From positions 16,864,001 to 16,928,000 of the forward strand of contig OZ017795.1 in the NCBI GenBank assembly GCA_963969395.1: 64,000 bases of DNA, read 5' to 3'. Origin of the DNA: Pseudoscleropodium purum (taxonomy: Eukaryota; Streptophyta; Bryopsida; Hypnales; Brachytheciaceae). Position numbers and translations under genes: made by a program. Numbering within the stretch: position 1 is the first letter of the stretch; each line of letters begins with the position of its first letter. The notes under the pieces were generated by a model, which worked only from the letters and a program-made list of their open reading frames with translations, was not told the origin of the DNA and did not search any database. Positions 26,534-36,960 of this stretch are shown here, in pieces.

Positions 26534-29330
26534 TTAACTCCTATTGGTTTTTGACTATATTTTCACCAAAAATGCCGCTAACTACCATTTCTATTACAAG
26601 TACTAAATTTTAGAGAAAACACATTTTTGGACACATAAAACCATAGAATCTTATAGTACATTGTTTTTGAGAAAATGTGGGAAAAATTCAAAAATTTCCA
26701 CCATGTAGATTGCAAGATACTAGCATTTGAATTGACAAAAATCCTTTTTTGGGCCCTATAAAAAATCTAGTAGCTGCACTTCATAAGATTACATTTGTAT
26801 GAAAAAATGTCTAAAATTGTGGTGCTTCTTTGGATTCAATTGTGAAGGCAAGTTGACTACATATTTGAAAAAATTCATATCATTTGAATTTGTACAACAT
26901 ATAGGAAAAAAATAGTAGGTAGAAACAAGTAGATAATAATTCAAAACACTAAATTGTTAAGAATTTTTTTATGGGATTGAAAAATTCCAATCCCAATGGC
27001 ATTAGAGGATTTCTAGGCCCTTAGGAGAGTTGTGAATTCTCAAACTACGGGAATAGCCATGTAGAGGGTTGTAGCAGTTCATTGATGTGGCATAGCAATT
27101 GCTACATCCGAAAAAACTCATTTTTTTTTTCAGTTTTTTTCTTCATTTCAAGATTTTTTTCTTTTTTAATTAGATTTTTTTTTTTTTTTGGAAATAGCTG
27201 TTCCCCAAAAACTACAGGGGAGAAGTTCGCAACACACCTACTTGAAACAACCCTCCTAAGGGCCCATAAATCCTCTAATGTTATAATGGATAGTTGCAAG
27301 AAAGGGTGGTCATATTTTCTGTCACACTTTGAGTTGCATACTTTAGTTTGGCCATAATTCTTGGAAAATAAAGTCGATGTATTTGAATTTTTTATTGAAG
27401 ATGACCAACTTGTTGATAAAGAGAATTCTTATTTTTCAGAAATTTCCAGAAAACTTTTTATAATTAAATTCCAATTTAGCTAATTTGTCACATTTTGCAG
27501 TTCAGGGTTTTTTAGTACTATGGAGTACCCATAATTGATGATGTAAAGCTAAAATTTGTGTGGGATATTTTTACACTAGAGATTCATATGCCTACCAAAA
27601 AATAAACTCAAAAGATATTATTTTATGGCGTCCACATGCATGCAAATAAGGATCCCTTGCTTGTGCACTATTGAAGAGTGAAGATGGTTTTGGCTTAATT
27701 TTTTGATGAAATATGATTACCATGAAGTTCTCACAAATGGAAAATTTTTAGATTTTTTTTATCATGATTTTTTATATATTATTAATTTATACCTCATTGT
27801 ATCCATTTTTGGTGACAATCTGGATTTTTTTCCAAATAATAATATTTTAGTACTTAGAAGTACTCAAAATACTCAAAAAGGTATTTTTAGACGTTGATTT
27901 TTTATCAACGGTTGAGATTGTTCTATTTTGTAGTACTCATAGTATTCTGTTGCAAAAAGTCTGTTTTTAGCAAAATACTAAAAAAAATGGACACCTTTTC
28001 TTGCAACTATCCTAATGTTGTATTAAATAATCTACATTGATTTTTTATTTTTTATTTATTTTTTCAAAAATATTGAAAATTGATTTAACCCCTAAGTACC
28101 CAAGCCAAACCATTTTTTGGTCACTACCCAACTTTGGTTAGCATTTTTGGGCAGAAAAATATTGTTTTCAATTTTTTTTTTTAATTTTTAAAAGATTGGA
28201 TTGTCTTTCAATATTTACATTCAAAATGAAGATCACTACAATCAAACAAAAATTAGATAAGAAATAGTACAAAGTATTTAGAATTTGCTTAGTGTTGAAA
28301 AACTTACTATTTAAAGAAAATGTTGGTGTTTTCATTATTGGATCTTATGCATTTTTTTTCACAAATCAATAGAGACCACAATTTTGACCAATCCAAAGGA
28401 AAATTCAATTGCTAAAAAGAGAAATTGTATTTTTGGTGAATTTTTGAAGTTATATCCTCAAAATTCATTTGAAGAGAATCTAAAAATAGTTTTATGATTT
28501 TGGACCATACAAATACTTTCTACTTTTTGTGCTTCACATTATCTTTGTTGATGCAAAATTCAAAAAAGCTATAGAACTTTCCTTATATTTTATAACATAT
28601 CTATGTTTTGTCCAAACTCCTTGGGCTTTTAGGGGTTATATAAAGGACATTAAAGTTTATCTTAGAGCATTAGAAGAAATTCACCTACTCTGGAAGGCTA
28701 TGAGTTCCGTAGGATTCTCAACTTATTGGAACTCACAATAGCTGCCGTCTAACGTGATAGAAGGATTGTCACGTCATTTTTTAAACATGTTTTTTTTTTA
28801 AATAAAATAATTAATTTTTTAATTTTTTAATTTTGTGAATTTTATTTTGAATTTTGAATTTTGAATTTTTTTTATAGCCTGATGTTCTTTAATAGCTGGG
28901 GGAAATCCAGAGGAATAGGCCCTCAAATGGCCCTCCTACCCCTCCCAAACTCTTCTAATGGTAGAGATTTCATAACTACATGCAAATTAAAATGCTTCAT
29001 AATTTTCATTTAAAATAGAATTACTCAAAGCTTTCCATGTACATATAAATCTAAAAAACCAATTTCAAATTTTTATTTCTTAAGAAAATGATTATTAAAG
29101 AAGTTTTCTAATTTGCTTGTCTACTTGCCAAGCAATGAAAATTACATATCATACAATAACATTCTAACCATGTAGGCAAAAGTTATGAAAATTATTGGGT
29201 CTTAAAGTTACCCCTTAAATAAATGTTGTGTGAAAATTTTTGCAAAAATAATTGAAAATTTCATTTGCAATGAGCTACCCAAAATTGCTAGGTTGACAAA
29301 AAAAATGTAATTTAGTCCAATAGGAGTTAC
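26534..29330 (-). mobile_element. TTAA-ended inverted-repeat element, larger copy with insertions
   Basis: On the minus strand, 29330-28970 aligns with 41578-41960 and 26998-26534 aligns with 42040-42509, so this is an inverted copy of the element at 41578-42509 split by about 1.97 kb of extra sequence. Its own ends are inverted repeats: TTAACTCCTATTGG at 26534-26547 and CCAATAGGAGTTA at 29317-29329. Part of the extra sequence is the MITE at 27000-27280. No transposase frame is recognisable in the rest. Confidence 0.6.
27000..27280. mobile_element. MITE with 34-bp terminal inverted repeats (Mutator-like?)
   Basis: Ends 27000-27033 and 27247-27280 are inverted repeats matching at 31 of 34 positions, starting CATTAGAGGATTT and containing GGCCCTTAGGAG. 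The flanking 9-mers TCCCAATGG and TTATAATGG match at 6 of 9, possibly a decayed 9-bp target duplication as made by Mutator-like transposases. The interior is oligo-T-rich and non-coding. It lies inside the 26534-29330 element, so it is younger than that copy. Confidence 0.7.
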
Positions 29331-29729
29331 TTGAGAAAACTTATAGAATAAGACTGTTACAATACAATAACTTACTAACAAAGATTAGAAATCATCCAAT
29401 CAAATATGTACACAATATGAGCAATGTACAAGATCTATGATGAATTTACAAAAACATTGTGTGCAATTAGTATAGGAGAATGTCTAAGGAGGAAGACATG
29501 TTGGATAAATATTCTAACAAGGAAGGAATTATTTAGCAAAATGTTTGATGACAAGGCCATTCTTTGTAAAAAAGATAAATTTAATGAATAAAGTACATTA
29601 AGTACAATGTATAGATGAAAATGATTTCTAGTCAAAATTTATTTCATGATGGAATCAAAGATTTTATTATAGTCAAAATCCTTGATTGGTACTAACTCCA
29701 AGGCCTATCAACTTCTTGAAAACATTGTT

Positions 29730-30020
29730 TAAAAATGAGTAGAATTACTTTGAATTATGTTGCATATGGATGTACTTAACTTTTAAACTTATAATCATAT
29801 AATAGTAAAGATTAGTCTATCTAATACACGTGAAATTAATTGTGGAAACATTGACCATTGCATTTTAAAATAATATCAACTTTGCATGACAAGGGATTTG
29901 GGAAAAAAATGACAAGTCTTTTTAGGCAAAAGATTTATACAAAAATTGAAGAATCTATTTTTTTTTAAAACAAAAACTTACATTAGGATTTTGTAAAAAT
30001 GTAATCTTTTTAGATTTAAA
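29730..30020 (+). repeat. Dispersed repeat, direct copy of 10740-11060
   Basis: Co-linear blocks with 10740-11060, including TGCATATGGATGT, CATATAATAGTAAAG and GTGAAATTAATTGTGGAAA. Non-coding. Confidence 0.6.
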
Positions 30021-30589
30021 AAATGAAACAAAAAAAATATCTCTCACAATATTATACAAAAAAATATGGCTTTGTTAAATAGCCAAAATTGTTCAAATTC
30101 TATAAAATATTCAAAAATATGCCATTTCTTGAAATCCAACAATATCTATTATCAATGTATATTTTGCACCTTCACAAATTTTTGGAATCCTCCTAGACAT
30201 TTCTTTTAAATTTGGACCTAACATATCGAAAGCACCAATTTCAACACCATCATATGGTAGAGAAAGAGATATTTAGCCACTTCATCATCCAATCAAATAT
30301 AGTTATCTAATTTATGATAAAATGGGTTTCTTTCACCTATTTCACTCATGCCACATGAACTTGTCTTAAAATCTTGTCTGGTCCTCTCTTGCAAAAGATT
30401 TCTTTTGAATTATTATCCCTTTACAAATTTTGAAAATCAAAGAGTACTAGACACAAGTAAACAATTCACTTTCAATTATAATTTAGATTAAAAACTAGTG
30501 AATTTTTTTTTTTTAATTCCAAATTTGCAATCAAAAATTTGAAGAGAATACATTTTGTCTTATTAGGCCTTGAAAGTTAAATGAAAGCT

Positions 30590-30893
30590 TCAAAATTTAA
30601 GTGAGGGTTCCATATCTTTTTTCATATATACTATGATAAAACCACCCATTGTCGACTATGGACCCACTCCAACCTGTAGGGTGCACTATTTTCAACCAAG
30701 GTTGGAACAAATATTCAACGAAAGCTTGATTGCAGTAGGATGTGAATGATAAGACTTCATCCCCTCCCCATGTGAACGAAGTCAACAAGGAGAACCCCAT
30801 GCAAACAGTGGTTAGCTTAAGGAGTTGAACTAGGAACCTCATAAATTCCATCAGAAGCCCCTACCACTTGGGCCATCACCTCAAGTAGTTTTA
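30590..30893 (-). mobile_element. tRNA-derived SINE
   Basis: On the minus strand the 5' part reads like a tRNA gene promoter: an A box TGGCCCAAGTGG (30875-30864) and, about 32 bases on, a B box AGTTCAACTCC (30831-30821). These match the RNA polymerase III boxes TGGCNNAGTGG and GGTTCGANTCC. A non-tRNA body of about 200 bp follows. The 84-residue open frame inside it has no protein-like features. The 3' boundary near 30590 is approximate and no target duplication was resolved. A 32-bp piece of the body recurs at 32584-32615. Confidence 0.7.
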
Positions 30894-30959
30894 GGTCATT
30901 TCAGACTGAACAATTCCGGCTTTAAAAAAACTGGAAAATTCATTTCTGATTCCAACACA

Positions 30960-32140
30960 GCTTGGGAACCTTACCCGAAGTGACAGAGCATTGCTGAGGA
31001 GAGCCAACGAACAGATTTCATCCACCTTAAAGCACCGCAACTGAAGGTCCTAAATACGAAACCCAATTGCAAGGAATGCGGGGACTGTGCCGCAAAGATG
31101 CGGATATGCCAATTTCGAAACCACGCCCGCTGATCTCTCGAGCCGTCGGAAAGCCAAAGCGGATCACTACTGCTCGTCATCCCGTCATCTCCTCTCCCTT
31201 CGTTCGTTTCTGGTGTTTCACGTCGCTCGTCGCGGTATCGGTATCGTTATCGTTGTTGCCAATGCCTTTGTCTTTAGGTGCTGCGTGGAAGAAACTCTGA
31301 TGCGATGGTCTTTTCTTTGAATTTTGAATTTGTTGCGGTTGAGTGTGCTTCAGCTGCTTGCGTACGCTCTAGGGTTTCGGATGCACGTGAGCCTACCTGT
31401 GGGTTTAGGGCACTGATGATGCTTTTATGTGTTTGTAAAGTGGGAATCTTGCGAGGATTATTGTGGATTTGACGAGAAGCTATAATTGAAGGTGGTGAGC
31501 AAGTTTGTATTCAGACTGACGTTTGGGTTTAAGGTCAGTACTCCCTACAAATCTTAGTGCCTACAATCCTGATGACGTCACTTTTATTTTCAGATGATTC
31601 CGTAATTTGATCGTGCAATCTTTCTCCAGTTGGTATGGTTTACGTTGAACCCTATAAGACGGATATTTTTTCCTTGTGAATTTCAAACCTACTGTACGAG
31701 AGATTCATTGCGAAATCAAACAAGAAGATGTAACTTGGAAATAGAATATCATATGTGTTCAAGCTTGATTGTTTAGTAATCATTGTCTTCCTCTAATACA
31801 ACGTATACAGTGAAAACAATACGGCATGTCAGTCCGGGAGTTCGTTAGGAGTTCATAGGCTGTCTTCTCTTGCTTGGTAACCTGCGACTGCACTGGTAAC
31901 CCTTGAACGATCAGTGCAGCGTAGATTCTCTAGACAGGGATATAAGGGTACAATGACTCTTTAGGGTTTACACTTTGATCTAGACAGAAAGATATCTATA
32001 TTAGTCATTGATCAATTGTATTTCAATCACAGTAGATGCGCGAGCTGTGTATTTGAACTTTTAGGTTTTATCTCAGGCGAAAGATCTGGTTTTGATGATT
32101 GTGGTTCAATTGTTGATGATTCAGGGGCCAACTACGAGCT
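30960..32140 (+). promoter_or_regulatory. Promoter and 5' leader of the small membrane-protein gene
   Basis: GC-richer island with promoter and leader character. A leader exon probably ends at TTTAAG|GTCAGT (about 31533) and the next acceptor is GATTCAG at about 32124, giving a leader intron of roughly 590 bp before the ATG at 32141. Inferred from splice consensus only. Confidence 0.4.
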
Positions 32141-32413
32141 ATGGAGGATAATTTTATTGACCACGAACGTCACGATGGCCACCACGATATGGATTGGGGT
32201 AGCATGAAGGAGGTTGCTTTTTGGACAATTGCTCTCTTGGTCAATTTTGCTTTCATCTTCTATGCAGCTTGGAGGTTGGCAGTGCGGCACACAGATGCCA
32301 CTGGAAGCTCTGTTTTGGTCCCTATGAAAGTCGTAGACGATGACACTGCTGGTCAATCCACAGCTGTGCAGAATGCTCGGAGACGTGGTGGCCAGCAGGA
32401 GCTTCCTCAGTAA
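32141..32413 (+). CDS. Small single-pass membrane protein, unknown function
   Basis: A 90-residue open frame at the 3' end of a gene-like GC island. Seen: an acidic/His-rich N-terminus (MEDNFIDHERHDGHHDMDW), one hydrophobic helix at about residues 25-48 (VAFWTIALLVNFAFIFYAAW), a short basic stretch, then a polar C-tail ending QELPQ. There is no signal-peptide cleavage pattern and no catalytic motif. The ATG follows a good splice acceptor by about 16 bases, which supports the start. I do not recognise the family. The composition and the conserved-looking helix make it a credible gene, but not a proven one. Confidence 0.55.
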   Translation: MEDNFIDHERHDGHHDMDWGSMKEVAFWTIALLVNFAFIFYAAWRLAVRHTDATGSSVLVPMKVVDDDTAGQSTAVQNARRRGGQQELPQ

Positions 32414-32583
32414 AGATCTCCAGTTTGAGAGTTTTCTGAACATTTTGATTTTTTCAAAGGTTTTATAAAAGTGGAAGCTAGCGTCTGGATTTCAATACTC
32501 AGGTGCCTGTCGTATGTATCTATATGTCATGGGGAGTTAATGACAGATTTCTGGGTAATAGAGTGAGAAGTATGACTGAATTT

Positions 32584-32615
32584 GATTGCAGTAGGATGTG
32601 AATGACAAGACTTCA
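32584..32615 (+). repeat. 32-bp SINE-body fragment
   Basis: Matches 30728-30759 inside the SINE at 31 of 32 positions, same orientation on the plus strand. It lies in the probable 3' UTR or flank of the 90-residue gene. It could be a truncated insertion or a local copying event. Confidence 0.6.
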
Positions 32616-32692
32616 AATTGTGCTTTTGCAACATTATTTATTTTTGGAATTTACCGAACAATTGCTTCAGATTACGTCTGTTTACTAGCTTT

Positions 32693-32945
32693 ATCTTAAC
32701 CCTTCCAGGACCGAGAAGCCCAAAATTAATCTCATGTTTCTTTTGAGTACGGCATATGAAAACTTTCTTTAGTCAACAAATATTATTTGTTGACGACTGC
32801 ATGCAAAGCTCTTTACTGATTCTGGTGATATAGAATTTGGCCCCATCTGAATTGTAGTTTTCTGAATACAACTAATTGAATTAGTCCTTTTCAACCATGA
32901 ATCCTTGATCCCCTTCAGACTAAGCTCTAAGGATTTTTAGTGAAG
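32693..32945 (+). repeat. Gene-proximal dispersed repeat, copy 1 of 3
   Basis: Shares ordered blocks with 51010-51305 and 54980-55222: TTAACCSTW near the start, GAGAAGCCCAAA or CAAGAAGCCCAAA, TTTTGAGTA, CATATG/GGACTTT, RCATGCAAWGCTCTT, TTCTGGTGATATA, YCTGAATTGTA, GAATTRGTC and CATGAATCCTTGATC. It contains a perfect 11-bp stem around 32753-32775 (GTCAACAAATA/TATTTGTTGAC). All three copies lie within or next to genes, on the sense strand. Confidence 0.65.
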
Positions 32946-33828
32946 TAACCACATCTCAATGTCTTGTTATTACTTTGCCTAATTTTTTGTTGGAAGTCAA
33001 AAGACTGTTCTAGATTCTCTTCTTATGTTTTTTTTTGGACATCATATGAATTATGAATTTTCAAAGTGCTTAAAATAGATGTAAGTAAAAGTGACTATAA
33101 GCTCTAATGAATAGAGGTAGAAAATTTTAGGTTTTATGTAGGGATCAATTTAGAAAGGAGTTACCATGAGGTGAAGATACCTTGGTTGATTTTAATAGCA
33201 TATGTGGCTTTCAAGGCTCACCTTCTCAACATGGTCACTATTGACATTCATATTGGAGACTAAAGTATTACTTAACACCCTTTATTCAATAACAAATTCT
33301 CATGAAAATTGTGTAATTGCATAATGATGGACTAGATAATGTGACAAAATAGTCTTATTCTATGAATTAATATGTCAAGCCACACAAGTGATGAAGAATG
33401 TTATTCTCATAATAAGTCAATGTTTCCATGTTACTAGTCATAACCTCAATTATTGAATGGTTGGATCTTCGTGAACTACATGTTCAATCAAGGGTCTAAA
33501 AACAAAGACTTCATAACGCTAAAGCAAAATTGTATTATGAAAAATAACATACCTTTCTAATAAGAAACTATCATCTATATTCACATGGAGTTCATTGAAA
33601 TTATGTTCTAATAATGTTCATTGATGTATACTATAAAGGATTTGAATCCATCATTCAAGGCACTCTAAGGCTCAAGTGTACTGGATGGGTTTAATATATC
33701 ATTCAACTTCACAATGTCTTTCACTTCTTCCTCTACCTTTGTTCTTCACAACAAAAGTTGCATGCATAACCTTAAATTGGTTCATTGTCCATAAATATAT
33801 TTGGTCACTTAGTTTTTTTAATGATGTG

Positions 33829-33915
33829 TAATACAGTAAGTGCAGGCAAGAGCATTACCCCCTCTCAAATGGTAATGATGAATCGTAGGCCTATGGAGGA
33901 AGCACCGCTCAGATG
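33829..33915 (+). pseudogene. Displaced fragment of the sucrose synthase last exon
   Basis: Aligns to 20771-20860, which spans the end of the last SUS intron, the splice acceptor, the whole 42-base final exon and some 3' UTR. Shared strings include AAGTGCAGGCAA, CCCTCTCAAATG, AATCGTAGGCCT and TGGAGGAAGCAC. An extra C relative to the source shifts the frame, so it would read ARALPPLKW then stop. Because the intron part is included it came from genomic DNA, not from mRNA. No other SUS exon is seen nearby. Confidence 0.85.
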
Positions 33916-35414
33916 AGGAGGCTTTGAAGGCAAGCATTTAAGGGCTGATCCACCTTTTTCATGTGGTTTCTTGGGTGGAATTATTTTTAGTTCATTTTTC
34001 AGACAAAGAAAAATAGAATTTGATTGCAACACAAGTCGTTTTGCATTTTTTGAAGCATTTTTGAATTACTTGTGAAATTTCAAGTAAGATGAGTCATAGA
34101 TCCCTATTTATGACCCTATGTCCTCCATAACTATTCACTTGCAACTTTTAGAGAGAAACGAGGAAAACAAAGAGCATGATTGGCTCTTGCAATAAATATC
34201 CATTCCATGACTATAGAAAGTTCATTTAAAGATCACCTCAACTGAAGTCCATTTCAGCTTGGTCTATATGAATGGTTCTAAATGACCCTCCAACATCAAG
34301 CCTCCTACCTCACTTAGTTAGTACAGGTTGTATCTTGAGTACATCTCAAAACTTTTGAACGAAGTGTCACAAAAATCACAATTTTAACAATTTTGAAAAA
34401 AAAATCAAATAGAATAAAAAGTAGATTATTGGAGCTCCATTTATTAGTTTAGCTTAAAAACATTTAAAATCAAATCTAACTCTATAAAAATTTAAGGTTT
34501 TGACTTTTAAAATGCATATGGGCCTAGCAATGTCTTTTAAGGGTTAATTAAATGAAAATGTTCCTTTAACAACATTCATCATCTGCCTAGTAGATAGTCT
34601 AGTATTTGGAGGTTATTATAATCCAATTATATGAATATACCATTAAATCCTAAAGGATTATAAGGCCATTATGTGGTTTTGCAACTACATTTGTAGATAA
34701 TTCAATATGCTAACCTCACTTAATAACTTGTAAACAACAAAGAGACCCTAGATGATTTCTTTTGCTAAATTTGTTGGTGCAATCCGATTGAAAAATGATC
34801 AAGTATGTGACTTTTGGTGAATTTTTTGAAAATGGAGAAAATGCTTTGAGTTATCACTTTACATCCTCATATCTTTTTTTCTACACCTCAAAGTTATTTG
34901 AAAAAAATTACACATCAATATCATGATAATGTGTACCCATAGGAAAAAAATCAAAGTTTTTGGAACACTTTTTAGCATTCCGATTTTAACATTCCTATTT
35001 CAATACATAAGTTTTCTTTCATTTCATTAGTGGTAATCATCAAAATAATTCCACACAATTGAGGAATTATGCTTGTTACAAGATCTAGTCAAAAAACAAT
35101 AACTTTGCTCAAACACCCACGATTCTTTAGGGGTTAATGAAATGGTGCTCCAAAAATTGAATGAAAATTGTCCATTCTTCACTATTAATTTGACCATTGA
35201 TTGTTTTCTTTATGGCTCTTGTGGTGTTTGTAAGGTATTAACAACAAGACTTCACAAGTTAATTCAATTAAGAAAGCTAACTTGCACTAATTCAAGTATT
35301 ATGTGAATTTACAAGGCTCTCTATTGGAGGCAACCCATTTTTGACTGATGCCCGATTATGGCAATGTAGGCCGCTTCCTTTCTGTACAAAAGAGATGAAC
35401 AATAATTATTTATT

Positions 35415-35985
35415 GCACATTCTTGGTGCAGTTGTAGCACATTATGATTGGCTAATAAAACTCTCAATATTGCAACTACCCTTGGTAGATTTTGCAACCA
35501 ACCTTTGGTCAAAAAGAGGAAGGTCTATATAAGTAGAATAGAAGAAAGCCCACCTTTTGATGAAAAATTCATGGTAATTCCAGTTTGCAAAAAAAAATCT
35601 AAAAAAATTACGGAAACCTTTTTACTCTATTTGTACGCATGGGAATTTTTTTGTACTGAAGACATGGTTGTCATAGTGGACGGATGTCCGGTTTGCCCGT
35701 CCGTTAGAGGTCCCGCCCGTCTGATACAGTCAACACATAGTTGACTTTCTAATACGGAAAAATAGGCCACGTGGATGCCATGTGGATTAAGGAACATGCT
35801 GGGCGCAGACGAGATCGTCAGGGCGCGGACAAGGTGACGTGTCATTCCGCAAAATTGCACAAGATACAAAATTAAAGCCGTCCCGTCCAATGACCCTAAC
35901 TCGCCCATTATGACAACCATGACTGAAGATACCTACCATGTAAATAGGTGTAATTGCTTAAGTGGTCAAAAATAGGTTGCCTTTC
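35415..35985 (+). repeat. Duplicated segment, copy 1 (carries a MITE)
   Basis: Outside the MITE at 35663-35921 this segment aligns with 36283-36588 in the same orientation: GTTGTAGCACATTATGATTG, TCAATATTGCAAC, a GGTCTATAT block, ACTCTATTTGTA and AATTGCTTAAGTGGT. The two copies are about 870 bp apart and clearly diverged. Confidence 0.75.
35663..35921. mobile_element. hAT-like MITE, complete, with 8-bp target-site duplication
   Basis: 259 bp. Terminal inverted repeats CATGGTTGTCATAGTGGACG (35663-35682) and the reverse complement of 35902-35921 match at 18 of 20. Immediate flanks are the perfect direct repeat ACTGAAGA at 35655-35662 and 35922-35929. An 8-bp target duplication is the hallmark of hAT (and P) transposases. 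The interior is GC-rich compared with its surroundings, has no transposase, and holds a palindromic CCACGTGG (35767-35774). The related segment at 36283-36588 lacks the insertion. A non-autonomous element is the plain reading. Confidence 0.92.
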
Positions 35986-36282
35986 TTAATATGATAGTTC
36001 ACTATATTTTAAATAAATTCCATATAATGTGGTCTACATTGTTTTCATATTATCTCAAGTATAATTGTAATATTCATTGAACTTTCATTTTTTCTATATC
36101 ATTTGTTTATTTTTCATTTAATTCTCAGTTGAAATTCATCTGAAGGTCCATACAAATTTAATTACATTCATCCAAAATTATAGTAGTTGACCCATTTCTA
36201 ATCAACATCCCCCCTCTATTTTACTTATATAGATTGTTTTCTTTTTGATTGAGTGGAAAAAACATGTGATTAATTATAGCTT

Positions 36283-36588
36283 AGTTTCTAGCACAATTGT
36301 AGTACAATATGATTGATTGCAAAATTTTCAATATTGCAACCAACCCTTAATCGATTTTTCAACTAGCTTGTGGTTGGAAATATGAAGATCTATATGACTA
36401 GTATAGGTTGAACAAAATCTTCAACTAAAAAATTTGTAGTAATTTTTTTGGAAAAGAAAATTTGAAAAAATTATCGAATCCTTCTTAACTCTATTTTTGT
36501 ATATGCAAAAAATTTTCTACTTACGAAACCCATGCTTTAGATACGTTGAATTGCTTAAGTAGTTGGAAATGATTTGGCTACCTTATCC
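36283..36588 (+). repeat. Duplicated segment, copy 2 (empty site)
   Basis: Paralogue of 35415-35985. At the position matching the MITE it reads straight through (TTTTCTACTTACGAAACCC), so it acts as an unoccupied target site. Confidence 0.7.
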
Positions 36589-36729
36589 AAAGCATAAGCA
36601 GGTCTCAGACTATCCAAACTATTGCACTAGTTGAATTTTCTTGTATAAGGTAGCATTATGAAAGTTTTGATGCCTCCAAAGGGTTGCCAATTTTTCACTA
36701 TTGTGTTGCAAATAGGGAAATAAATAAAT

Positions 36730-36960
36730 TAAAATGATATATATATATAAATTAAGAATTTGATGTGGCACTATTGGTATCACGTTAGTACTAAGTCAAA
36801 TTGACTATTTTCTTAATAGTTTTTTTTCAAAAAAATATTTTTTAATTTTTTCTATAATTGCATTGCTGGGGGTGCCAAAATAAAAAAACTAGTAGCCTTT
36901 TGGAGGCCTCACAACTTTTGTAATGGAGGTGCTAATTCTGCCCATGTTCGAAGAATTACT
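36730..36960 (+). repeat. Dispersed repeat related to 25560-25790
   Basis: Has TATATATATA, GATGTGGCACTATTGG, TATAATTGCATTGCTGGGGG and CTAGTAGCCTTTTGG in the same order as the parts at 25560-25790. A weaker relative may lie at 28740-28920. Ends not resolved. Confidence 0.4.

Larger units (their letters stand above)
20826..30589. other. SUS 3' flank followed by AT-rich repeat region
   Basis: The first 200 bases or so are the probable SUS 3' UTR. The rest has no gene I can support. It contains several repeats listed separately. Other content is simple sequence such as the ATA/ATG run near 25590-25635 and long oligo-T stretches. Confidence 0.6.

Noticed and set aside
30597..30851. 84-residue minus-strand frame
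   Set aside because: It lies within the tRNA-derived SINE and starts inside its promoter-proximal part; no protein features.
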